Of a stretch of 64,000 bases of DNA, positions 26,119-38,600 are shown piece after piece; positions within the stretch are counted from its first letter, which is position 1; every line of letters starts with the position of its first letter. The stretch spans positions 111,694 through 175,693 of the forward strand of contig JBBELK010000836.1 in assembly GCA_037783545.1 (NCBI GenBank), written 5' to 3'. The stretch is from Henricia sp. BOLD:AAB3569. Its lineage: Eukaryota; Echinodermata; Asteroidea; Spinulosida; Echinasteridae. The notes beneath the pieces are model-generated. The model saw only the letters and a list, made by a program, of their open reading frames with translations, was not told where the DNA came from and ran no database searches. The position numbers and the translations under genes were made by a program.

Positions 26119-26828
26119 TGCCAAGATGACGCCCCTAATTGTGTGATGTGATGTGCAAAGTTGTAGCTTTGATACTTACCTTTATAGAGGCAGTTCATTC
26201 ATTTTTTTGTTGCCACCTTTTCTGTATATTAACTCATTTACTGTCCATTGTTATTAACCCAATAGCACTCAGTGGTAACAAGTGTCTTATTACTCCTCAG
26301 AGCTTTTTGGAAATGTTCCTTGTCAAGGTCAATAACAAGAGTTATCCAATAAGCTCCGCCCATTTTGGAATTGACCAATCACAGCCTCAGGTATGTTTGG
26401 TTACCTGAGTCCTCAAATTTTTGTGCACAGAGCTACGGCAAATGCAGCACGAGTGTCGCAAAAACACCATAAACATCATTTTTATCAGCGCAGAGGATTG
26501 TGTAAGACTATCCTAACCTACTTTTAATCCCTTCATAAATGTGTTTTTGTATAAACGGGAAAAACTCACCAAAATTAGCTTGTCGTTTTGCTATGTTTTA
26601 CATTCACTGCGTTCTAGATGTGTGTGGAGATGTTTTTGTTTGATCGCTCGCGTTAAGCGTAATGCAGGCGTGGTGTACGACTGGATACTTAAGTGCACAT
26701 TTTGCTTTCAAGCGTGCAGTTTCTGTGTGCGTGCTCAATACGCGCTGACCAGGGCGCGAACGCGCGGCACGGCCACGCGGGCATGTTGCTAGGCAATTTC
26801 TAAATGGGCGGAGCTCACTGAATCGCTC

Positions 26829-26915
26829 TATTGATCACGTTCACAGACGTCATCTTCGTAGAAAAAAAAATGCGGCACAACCGATGCGCGTGGCGTCATT
26901 TAAACGTGATCAATA
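26829..26915. mobile_element. MITE family 3, short internally deleted copy
   Basis: Ends TATTGATCACGTTCACAGACG and CGTGATCAATAG. Longer copies: 38743-38940, 43745-43962 and 45655-45874 (about 200-220 bp), plus a copy split by an insertion at 41045-41712. Confidence 0.85.
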
Positions 26916-27111
26916 GTAGCACCCTAATTACTGAACATAAGATTTGAGTCAAGCTATGAGTACATGCCTATCAATTGAGGGTGTTTTTGCAGAAACTTAA
27001 ATTTCACCGAGTTGAACATGGAAGAAATACAGGGTGGTTTTGGGACCTTTGAGAACTAATGGGTTAAAATGTAACCCTGAAGTGCCTAACTTTTGAGGGT
27101 TTTATATTTTT

Positions 27112-29291
27112 AGGTGATCGGGCCAACAGCCCGATCACCTATTACTCTCGTACGATTTCTTTGTCTTTTTTTTTTTTTTTTTTTTTCTTTTTTTTTTTCC
27201 ACTCAAACGTTTCCAGAGCTTTTCTTCAAAACGGTTCAAGCTATCAACTTGAAACTTTGTAGGAACATCAACCCCAATGTGAAGGTGTGCATACAAGTGT
27301 GACGTCATTGTGACGTCATTGGGTATCAAATTACAACCCGAAAATGACTAAAATATGCATGTTTTAAAATGCTTCCGTCTGGAAAACCACGTGACCCATG
27401 ATTTTCGTATTTAGCAGGCTTATAGATAAGATCATGGCCTACGATTTTCTTCGTGTGGGCATTTTCATCTGACCCTTCCTTCTGGGGTCAATCTGAGGTC
27501 AAAGTTCAACGAAAACGAAAATCGCAATTTTTGCACTTATTGAGCAACAATGCCCATCAAACCAAGCTGAATCTTTAAGTAACTAAGTACAGGCATAGGT
27601 CCTATGGCAGACTTTCACCAGCGTGTATAATATTATAATGGCATCAAGCGTGACGTCATCGTGACGTCATCAAGTATCAAATTACACCCCCCAAAAAAAC
27701 AAAATATGCATATTTTAAAATGCTTCCGTCTTGAAAACCACGTGACCCAGGATCTTCGTATTTGGCAGGTTTACAGATGACATTCTGTGCTACAATTTTC
27801 TTTGTGTGGGCATTTTCATCTGACCCTTCCTTCTGGGGTCAATTGGAGGTCAAAGTTCAACGAAACTGAGAATCTCAGTTTTTACACTTACCAGCAACAA
27901 TGCCCATCAAACCAAGCTGAATCGTTAGTAAATTAGATACAGACATAGGCCCTACGGCAGACTTTCACCAGAATGTACAGTATCACGATGGCATCAAGTG
28001 TGACGTAATCATGACGTCATCAGGTGTCAAATTACAAAAATTGAAAGGTTATTATTTCCAAAATTCATATCTCAAGAACCGTAATAGATACTTGAACAAT
28101 TCTTTCACAACATGATAAGTCTAAATGAACTGAACAAATCATACGATGTCATGACCCCTGTGTGACGCCTACTTCCGGTCCAAACCGGAAGTTGTTCGAA
28201 AATGTGCATTTTGTAAGCGTTTTGAATGCAAATAGATTCAAAGTGGTAGTGAATTTGACCATATTTCTACGGAACGAAATGTTTCCACACATGTAGACTT
28301 TTTGACTATACCATTTGTGACGTCATCACATGGACGGTGGTTACGTAATGTGGTGTCAAAATACGCAAATTTGGAGCTGAATTGTTTTAAAATGCTGTAT
28401 CTTGAGAACTACAGCAGATATGTGCATGATTCTTTCGCCACATTTAAGAACTTGATGTTTATCAAATTGTTGAACGATTTGTGCACAACATTGTGACGTC
28501 ATGATATCGTCACAGGTGTCAAATTACACAAATTCAAAGGTTATTATTTTTAAAATTCATATCTCAAGAACCGTAATAGATACTTGAACAATTCTTTCAC
28601 AACATGATAAGTCTAAATGAACTGAACAAATCATACGATGTCATGACCCCTGTGTGACGCCTACTTCCGGTCCAAACCGGAAGAGGTTCGAAAATGTACA
28701 CTTGTTTAGCACGTTGAATGCAAATAGAGCCAAAGTGGTAGGGAATTTGACCATAGTTCTACGGAACGAAATGTTTTCACACATGTGGACCTTTTGACTA
28801 TACCATTGGTGACGTCATTACATGGACGGTGGTTACGTAATGTACGTCAAATTACGCAAATTTGGAGCTGAGATGTTTTAAAATGCTGTATCTTGAAAAC
28901 TACAACAGATATTGGTATGATTCCTTCGCCACATTTAAGAACTTGATGTTCAACATATTGTTCAACAATTTGTGCACAAAATTGTGACGTCATGATGTCG
29001 TCACAGGTGTCACATTACAAGATTTCAAAGGTTATTATTTCAACAATTCATATCTCAAAACGGTGCAAGCTATCAACCCCCCAGCTATGGCGGATATGCA
29101 GGGAGGAGATATTAGTTACCGGATTAGTGTATACAGCAGCCATAAGCTATAGCGCAAGTAATGGCGTAAGTGGACTTGCGCAATTGCGTAAAGTTTCGTG
29201 AAATCGGCTGCTGAACTTCCATTTTTGCCATTCCACAGGTGATAACAACGTCTGAAATTCATCACAAATTGTTCATTTAGCCCGATCACCT
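27112..29291. repeat. 2.2-kb composite repeat with AGGTGATCGGGC termini
   Basis: The left end is a palindrome (AGGTGATCGGGCCAACAGCCCGATCACCT region) and the right end is TAGCCCGATCACCT, inverted to the left. The interior is two direct repeats of a roughly 350-bp block A (about 27300-28010, marked by TTTTAAAATGCTTCCGTCT and GGGCATTTTCATCTGACCC) and two plus a fragment of a roughly 490-bp block B (from 28020, 28513 and 29003, marked by CATATCTCAAGAACCG and GACGCCTACTTCCGGTCC). TGACGTCAT occurs repeatedly. No open reading frame of note. Confidence 0.75.
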
Positions 29292-29569
29292 GGCGTTTGT
29301 AACAACAAACGTCATACCTCTAGTTTGAAACTGAAGTTGTACAACCAAGATCGTACATGTACGACCTTGGCAGTGAAAGAGTTTCGTGTGAATTTCAAGA
29401 TTTATACTGCATGTGAGGCATGTATAAATAGTAACATGTAGTTCTTGTCATGCAATATTAATATAATAAGTGTATGATGTAAAATTTGTGTAAGGAATCA
29501 AAAAAGTAGCTAGTCAGATGCTTTGGACAAACTCAAGATTGAGAACCTGATTTTATAGGTACAGGCTCG

Positions 29570-29660
29570 TCAGCAATGCATTCGTGCCACGAAATACGCA
29601 GCTCCATGCCTTTGCTATGGAGCTGCGTGTGCACGTGCATTGCTGACGAGCCTGCGCCTT
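29570..29660. mobile_element. Foldback MITE fragment
   Basis: CAGGCTCGTCAGCAATGC and its complement bracket a stem around ATGGAGCTGCGT. A related sequence (GGCATGGAGCTGCGTATTTCG) lies at 17500-17650 between DNAAF3 exons 1 and 2. Confidence 0.5.
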
Positions 29661-30999
29661 TAACAAATGTATAGTAAAGCCATATCGCAACAAATGCAAA
29701 CCATTAACGCAGGCAGTCGGCAAAGTTTAACTTTGCCGATTGTTAGTGTTTGCGTCTTATTCTAGTCCGCATGCGCGTGTTACGATTATATGGAAACTAG
29801 GCATAACACTAAAAATAAAATTTTGAGGTCCTTTGCTTGTCATGATTGCACACATTGATAATACATGATTTTGTTTTATTTTCATACATACATTTTAGCG
29901 CAACAAAATATATAGAAAAATTGTACACCTTAATGAAGGATATTGACTATAGTGCAGATAAGGCCCAACAAAAAAACTGTTTAGCGCACGCCACAGGTTT
30001 TTTTGGATTAAAAACATGCCTGTTGGCTTCATGTCAACTTACAAAAGCTCACCGCGTCATTTTGGGAGACTTCAACATATGCTAAACATAGTTTTTTTTT
30101 GGCCTAACTGATGTAGATACCTACTAATTTTATTATGTACATACAGCAAATCCTGACAAATTGCACGGCAGCCATAATAGGGGTAAGTTTTCCTCCTGAA
30201 ATGTAAGAAAGTTCCCAATTGTGCCTGACATGTGGGAGCGAAGTTTCCCTCCCCCCCCCCACTGAAATGACTAAATTCTCCCCACCCATTTTTATAAACT
30301 TGCTTGCAGACTTCAACATACATACATTTCACATACCTAATTCGGCTTTCAATTCTATGAAGACCAGTACACAAACGTCAGTCACGACCACATGGGGCCA
30401 ATTTCATGGCACTATTTAAGCGCCAGCTGAAAAGTTATACTAACGTTAAGGCTATAATTTTACGACCACGGCATGCATGGAAACTGGCATTGTTGCGTGT
30501 TTAGCAAATTTTGTCCCTGAAGCTAGCAAACGTTTGCCAGTGCTAAAGGTTACGGTCTCCATGAAATTGGCCCATGATCTTTCTTCTCCCATATTATTGC
30601 GTTTATGAAATACAAAATGTAGTGCATAAACATGCTATAAAGGCCCAAATTAAAGCCGTTTGGTTGCATTCGACACCTAAACACTGCCTGGTCATTGAAT
30701 TTACAGTTCCTGAGTGTAATAAAACATCTTTCAAAAATACAAATACAAGTTTTCATGACGTTTTCAATAATGCATGTAATATTTGTTGTATCTCTTTGCA
30801 TCAATTTGAAATTGACATCTCTAAAAAGCAGGAATGTTTCTTCAAATAAAAATGAAATGCAAGGCACAGCATAGTAATAGGGCATAAAAAAAAGAATTGT
30901 TTGTGATAAATTAGTGGTACCCTAATGAATCTTAAGTACATGCATATATGTACATGGTAAAATATAAATAATATTTTTTCAGTTCAGCCAGGTCAATGT

Positions 31000-31332
31000 A
31001 TATGGGTTTTTCCACGCAAATGGGCCTATTTGAAAAATAAGTCAATAATTCCTTTCAGATGTCTTCAGTTTATCTCAAATTTAAAGAAATTCACTTGTAC
31101 TGTTCCCAGTTAAGAAAATGCTGCCACAACATACATTTCTGAAAAGCTTGTGTACAAATTTTCCATGTACATAAACGGTGTACAGACAAAAATGTCACAA
31201 TTTTGTCTGTCCACCGTTGCATACGCATATGGAAAATTTGTACAAGGGAATTTTTTTAAATTTGAGATAAACTGAAGACATCTGAAAGGAATTATTTTTC
31301 AAATAGGCCCATTAGCGTGGAAAGACCCATAT
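31000..31332. mobile_element. Long-TIR MITE
   Basis: About 80-base inverted arms (TATGGGTTTTTCCACGC and GCGTGGAAAGACCCATA, then TCAGATGTCTTCAGTTTATC and complement) enclose about 150 bp in the intergenic gap before the NACHT gene. No reading frame. Confidence 0.75.
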
Positions 31333-31574
31333 GTAGTATGCTCGAGTGGTACGCCTGCCTGAGCACGCTATGCATTTTTAAGGTGTTCTGGAGGGAAAAA
31401 AGCACAGTGCATAGGCAAATTACATACAAATAACGCATTGACCAGTACAATATTTCGTTTATTTTTTTAAAATTAACCTAAACTGAAAATCTGAGTAGAC
31501 TAAACTTGAGTCAAGTATCACCTACCTCTCACACAAGGGTAAATCTGGTCATATGATCTCATGCAGTTGTGTCT

Positions 31575-31933
31575 ATTGATTGCTTTCCGGTGACGTAACG
31601 CCTTCCATCCACCATTTTGGTTTACATGACGCACGTGGATCGAGTTATTACAGGCCAAAAGAGCAAGAAAAGCACATTGGTTTGCACTTACCTCTGTTAC
31701 TTAACCTTGCTTTATGTTGTTGCATCATGACTGTTGTATCGATAAAGAAAAAGATGTCTTTCTTCAGGCTAAAAATTGTGATCAAGTAAAAACACTTGTT
31801 TTTACAAGCTGAGTGCATGCTGAATTATTTGAACGCGTGCGGCATCTTCAAATTTTATCACAATTATTTGCGCGCACGTGACTGTTGGCCACCAAACATT
31901 CCCGGATGATTTACGTCACGGAAAGCAATCAAT
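31575..31933. mobile_element. MITE family 5 copy, TTGATTGCTTTCCG termini
   Basis: Ends ATTGATTGCTTTCCGGTGACG and GTCACGGAAAGCAATCAAT. A second copy in reverse orientation is at 61186-61592; both share TTACCTCTGTTACTTAACC and TATCGATAA inside. Confidence 0.8.
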
Positions 31934-32627
31934 TCAATTAACCAGGGATGGTTTTTTCGCAGCGCTGTAGGACTCGAGTTCCGATTCTCAAGGACTCAAA
32001 GATTTGGGCCGAGTCTAGTGGGAAAAAACTCAGCAATAGCATACATTTTACCCAAAAAATATTACAAGCGCCATTTTATAAATTATATGCATGTTGGGGC
32101 CCAATATAAAATTGAGAACGTGAAATAAGGTATTTTACCTCCCAAAGGAAACCCATGTGCTGTCATATCATAGATTATAGCCACAATCATTTGCACTTGA
32201 CCTCCTCATGCACAAATTACATCAACTAACCAAGAGGGAACTCTATTCATTACTCCGTCCTCAAATGAGGACATTTCTCACGAGAGGGTTAAAATTGAAA
32301 TTTACTTTACCAACGTTTGCCACTGGTTACAGTGCTGTTATACACTCTTCTATGGAAATCAGGATACCAGTTGGTGAACGTTTGCAATGTTCGCATATTT
32401 GGAACGCAGCCAAGGACTTTGATATATCCTGAACTCGACTGCAGCCTATTTCACAAAAAAACTGCATGGTTTGCGCAACATTTGAAAATGGCATAGACCC
32501 CTAATAGCTTGTGTGTAATTATCACAGTAATGTTGTGCAACCAAATGCAATAAACAGTTGCGAAAGGTTTCTTAAAATTGGCTGCTGGTTTTTCATACCA
32601 CTGCTGTCAGTGATATTTTTCTTCATT

Positions 32628-35600
32628 CTACCTTATCTGCTGCTGTTCTTTCCGTGCCTTAATGCGGAGATAGCGTGGTTCATTGATACAGCTGTGTGCT
32701 GATAGCGTCTTGGGATGTTTCTCGCCGAAAACCTGTGGATGACAAAATAAGGAGCATGTCAATTCAGTCCCGATTGTGTCTGAATTTCATGGGAACTGAG
32801 GCTAACTGGAGGGGCACCACGGCCAACTTTGCTTCAAAATGTACTCTGGGTATTAGTGAATATACATGTGTATAAATCTCGCGTAATTTAACGGCCTGGC
32901 TGCTATAGACTGTATCGATTAGCTGCCATATTGTAGGACAGTTTCTTTGTTCCTTGAGGACATGCATGGTTGCTCATTTTGTGCTTACATTGTTGATCAA
33001 TTTTAAATCACAAAGGTTGTCCTACAAGATGGCAGCTATTCGATACGGTCTATACTTTTGCACACAAAGACTGGCGAAAAAGAGGGGGAGGGAAAAAGCA
33101 AAACATTCGGCACAAAATTGACAATCTTACCTCCTTGGAGATTTCATACCAATGTACAAAGTAATCGTAAGCTGTGTTGAAGTCTGACCTATCCTCGTAA
33201 TAGATACCCGTATTACTGATGATGCGCGTCATTAATTTGCAGTTTTCACCGTATGCTTGTTGGCACTGCTCGCGAGAGAGTTCGTACCACTACGTATGAA
33301 AACAAAGACAGGGTTGACCAGGCACGATATTAGCTCTTTAGGGAAAAATCTGAATTTACAGAAAAAATAATTGTAAACTGTTTAAATAATACAATAATTA
33401 AATTCAGATTTAAATCTGAAAAATATCATGACTGTTGATTTACTGATTGAAGTGCACTTCACAACTGCTTACAAAGTAGCAACTATTACATGCACGTTGA
33501 CTGCTCATGAATATACATGCGCATTAATACGCAAGATTATGAATATACACGACATGAATAGGCATGCTCATAAATATTCATACCTATATGCATATCTACA
33601 ACCATACCTCAATTTGCTCTGGTTCCCCGCGAGGAAACACAATGGCTTTAGTCATAGTTGCTTCTGCCTCTTTACCCAAATCACCGATCTAAAGACAAAT
33701 TACAATAAAAAGAATAGCAGAAATTTGCTTTCTGGCCAAGATACAAGATGACATTTCCTGCCCCAAATGTAGGCCAGATATTCTTGCAATAGACTGATCC
33801 AGTAAACCCCACCCATGAAGAAACGCGTCTAGCAACATCAAAGTGTGCACAATCACTGGATTGTTTGGGTCACCAAAAGACCACTTGGATCACCATTGTC
33901 CTTCAAAGTGATTTGGTTGGTAATGCGTCTAGCAACATCAAAGTGTGCACAATCACTGGATTGTTTGGGTCACCAAAAGACCACTTGGATCACCATTGTC
34001 CTTCAAAGTGATTTGGTTGGTAATGCGTCTAGCAACATCAAAGTGTGCACAATCACTGGATTGTTTGGATCACCAAAAGACCACTTGGATCACCATTGTC
34101 CTTCAAAGTGATTTGGTTGGTAATGCGTCTAGCAACATCAAAGTGTGCACAATCACTGGATTGTTTGGATCACCAAAAGACCACTTGGATCACCATTGTC
34201 CTTCAAAGTGATTTGGTTGGTAATGCGTCTAGCAACATCAAAGTGTGCACAATCACTGGATTGTTTGGGTCACCAAAAGACCACTTGGATCACCATTGTC
34301 CTTCAAAGTGATTTGGTTGGTAATGCGTCTAGCAACATCAAAGTGTGCACAATCACTGGATTGTTTGGATCACCAAAAGACCACTTGGATCACCATTGTC
34401 CTTCAAAGTGATTTGGTTGGTAATGCGTCTAGCAACATCAAAGTGTGCACAATCACTGGATTGTTTGGGTCACCAAAAGACCACTTGGATCACCATTGTT
34501 CTTCAAAGTAATTTGGTTGGTGGAAGTTTCAGGGGCTGTGCTAAAAATGACTCATAAAAATTAAAATAACGAAAATCTAGTATAAATCACAAGTGGTATC
34601 TTAAGCCCGTACACCAATTTTTTGATTGTTTGCAAGGACAAATTATGTCGCAAAGTAACCCCAAAACAATACTGAGCAGACCTCGAGCTTCAGATGGGGC
34701 TAGATCTGTAGATTTTGTATTCTTTTTAAAATAATTGAACCAATCTATACCTCTTTAAAGAGCTCAATTGCCTTGTCGACATGTACCACTGATTCATCTT
34801 GTGCCTCCTCAGCTGATAGATCGTTGTCACCGCCGCATTCCGACCAGTTGTTGAGATTGAACGATAGACGCATTAGAGAGTCCGCCATTTTGTACTGATA
34901 ACAACAAATTTGTAAAACCAGCTTAATTAAATATTTAAGCCCGTTTCAGACGTCATGCCGTGTCGAACTAAATTAAATTTAGCATGACGTATTAAGCGTG
35001 ACACAGGAGTCAGGTCAACTCGACTCGTACCAACTCGACCGTGTACCAACTCGACCTTGTACCAACGCGCCGGCAAAGACATGCCAACAAACATGCGAGC
35101 CAACATTTACCGGCCGAATCCAGCGACGCGACACGGCTTCTCCTGTTTTGTATTTGTATGGTCGAGTTGGTTTGCGGTCGAGTTGGTACGCGGTCGAGTT
35201 GGTACGCGGTCGAGTTGGTTGACGATAGATTTTTTTTTTTCGGTCGAGTTGGTCCGAGTCGAGTTGGTATTCGGTCGACTTGACCGACATCCGTGACACA
35301 AGCACAATGTTTGACATATTGCCATGCTTCTGCCACGTTTAAAGATATAGCCTAAGCTCGACAGAAGCAGGGCACACCCTGTCGAGCTTCTGCTAAGCCA
35401 AAATACTTAAGCCAAGCCCAACAATTGGCGAACTAAATTGGTTTCAGAAGTCGTGCTTGCCAAATACAAAAAATTAAATTAAACATAAAATTCAACACGA
35501 CAGAAGCAAAACGATCCACTGACGATGATTATCTACAAGGACATTTTCTATCATTTCTCAAATCAAATTATTCTTGACAAAACACAAAATCATTAAAGTT

Positions 35601-38600
35601 TACAGTTGAAGCTATCAAACCTTGTGCCTCTCCGCTTCCAGTGTTTGTCTGATCTTGATTGATTTGCGATTGAAATCGATTGCTGGCCTCAATTCCTTCA
35701 GTTGCTCTGTCGTGATGAAATCATGAAGCTTGCACAGCTGTCGGGGATAAATACAAAAATACATTCTGAAATTTTGCACTTTCAATCCGTATTATATTTC
35801 TTTCTGGTATTCATACCAAGGATTCCTCAATAGTGCTCATTGCACTGTCACTCGCAAGCGTGAGGAAACCCATGAAGAATCAGAAATTAGAAATTAGAAA
35901 TGGCCAGAGACACCGGGGAATATCCCCTTGCGTGAAAGAATGCTCTGGGATCTTTAGAGTGCGTTACCATTACCTAACACACTGGACCAACGGCTTTACA
36001 TCCCTTCCGAAGGATGGAGCAAGTGTGGTTGAGTGCCTTGCCCAAGGGCACAGGTACCGCAGCCGGATTCGAACCCGCAACCCCAAGTTTTCACCCATGA
36101 TTGCGAGTCAATGACCCAAATCACATGGCCACGGTACCCCACAACATAACACAAGGATATCGTCAAAAAACCACCGATGTTTTGTAAACTAATTTATCCG
36201 TTCCATAAAGCAGTGCAGTGATTAAACCAACCTTTTTGCTTCCACATCCAAATTAGAGATTGCAAATTTCCTGTTTTCTTCCCATGGATAGTATTTTGGG
36301 GAGGTATTTTATATGTTAGAACAAGCTCAACTAACCTCATCATAGAGCTCTGCCATGAGTGCATAGAGCTCAACCATTCTCTCCGGTCTGGAACCCAGGT
36401 GCTCTTGCTCCAACGACACTGCTTTGTCTATTAGATCCTTAGCCTGTTTATAGAGACCAGCCTGTATGCTGTAACAAGACAATTTTATGATAATACAGTG
36501 TAGTAAAAATAGATCAAGTTTGATTCACGTCTATAGTATACTATTTCCAACCGAACATACTATAGTCAATTTTATTTCTTTAACAATTACAATTTTGTTT
36601 AACGTCTTTGCTAAGTTTTAACTCACAATATCCTGGCGATGGTTTCATGTCTGATAGAAACCTCTTCTTGGGAGACGCCTCCTCTGGATTCAATCTCCTG
36701 AAGACTCGCTCGGTAACTTGCCGCCATCTTGCTGTACATGCCATCTTTCTCAATCTACAAAGGGGATTGGTACAATTAGTGCCATGGATATAGTATACAT
36801 CTATTGCCCGGGATATAGTATACATCTATTGCCCGGGATATAGTATACATCTATTGACCGGGATATATCCTGTTTTCAATCTCCTTGAGATTCGCTAGCT
36901 AACTTGCCTTCATTTTGCTATACATACCGTCTTTCTCAATATACACAGGGCAATAGCACAAATATTGACCGGGATATAGTATACATCCATTGACTGTGAT
37001 ATCATATGCATCTATTGACTAGAAGATAATACGCATCCATCAACATTCACAATTTCCAGGAATCGCTATTTCGGATCCCAACTTGAAATTGATTATAATC
37101 GACACCAGGGAGGATTTGCCCAAGTATAATATGAAGGGCTGTTTCTATGAACATGTAGATCTGCCAACCTTCCGGGATTTTGGAGAAGACGCTCTGAAAA
37201 TAGGTAAATGTCCCGACTTCAGACACCTGAAAATCTCAAAGGTTGATAATTAACAATCCATGATGTTTTATATCTGTTTTGGGAGTCACAGGATCAGTTG
37301 TTTTCCAAGAAATGTGTTGTAAAATCCAGGAAGGTTGGCAGCTGAACATACCTCTCGCCAATATGACAGAAGCTGTGAGCTGTAATCCTCATCAAACAGT
37401 CTATCAAACACCGTCCATTCTGTGAGACAGTGTGCCAGTCGATCTTCATCTTCGGTTTTTACCAACTGGTACGGGTATTCCTGTCAAAAAAATAATCACA
37501 ATCCATCAGAAAGGCTCGTAAATATTGATAAAAACTCTGCTCAAAACTTTGAAGTGATTATTTTTTCGGAGTATGACCCATGGACCGCCGAGGTGAATGA
37601 ATTAGACACAAATGTGGACAAACGTCCATATGAGTTTGGGAAATCTGGATGCAGTGTAAAGCAACTTGGCTCCACCGGGATTTGAACACGGACCTTCTGC
37701 TTAACGTGCAGATGCCCTACCAATTGAGCTATGAAGCTTTGATGCTTTCCCAAACTCACATGGACGTTTGTCCACATTTGTGTTGTTTTTTTTTAATGCG
37801 GAATTTCATTTCTGATAATAAATAATTGGACCTCAAATTGTCCTTGTTATGAGCAGAATGTGCTCTTATTATCGAGGTTCAAGTGTACTTGCCATAAGAT
37901 CTCAAGTACAGTGAACTATGCATAGTTCCGACCTGTCAATCAAGCCGAACCCGCCGACCAATCACAACAGAGCTAGCAGACGGCGCCCACATAGGTCAAA
38001 GTGATGCAATCATTACACAATCACGCGTTTTTCTGCCCATGCAGTTTGTATGTTGTATGCGCCAGTGACCAGGTGAATTTGTTTCAATGTCGGGCGATTC
38101 GCTGTTCAAAGGTGGGAAATCGCGTTTTTATGAATATATGTAATCCCTGCATTACTAGCCCTTCGCTCAGTAATAAATACCTTTGAGTTTTTTTCCAATG
38201 AATCTGTGCTTTCCATACCGAGTCCTGTTGCTTTGTACGTTGTGTCGCCATTTTTTTGCGATGGCTTGTGAGCACATAGCAACAATATCTAAGGGGCGGG
38301 GTTAACTGGGCAATCTCGGAACTATGCATACAGTTAAGCCCCTACAAATGCCACTTCAAAAATGGAAGTTTGATAGATTTCCTTACCTCAACTTTGCGAT
38401 CCATGTTCTGCTCATGCTCAAAGAAATCTGCCAAGACCTTGTGCCACCATCTGCTGATTTTATTGTCAGCATTTCCTTTCTCGCCCGCTTCGAGTCTAAA
38501 ATATCTACACATAAAAATGGAAATAAATAAAAACTGCTCTAGCAAACTTCCACAAACTTTCCATTAAGGGCAAAGTGACAGTTACTGGGCCAGAAGTAGA

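Noticed and set aside
33845-34557. Overlapping 88-aa open frames repeated every 100 bp
   Set aside because: They follow from the 100-bp tandem unit: each frame spans 2.7 units, the unit length is not a multiple of three, and there is no splice or family support.
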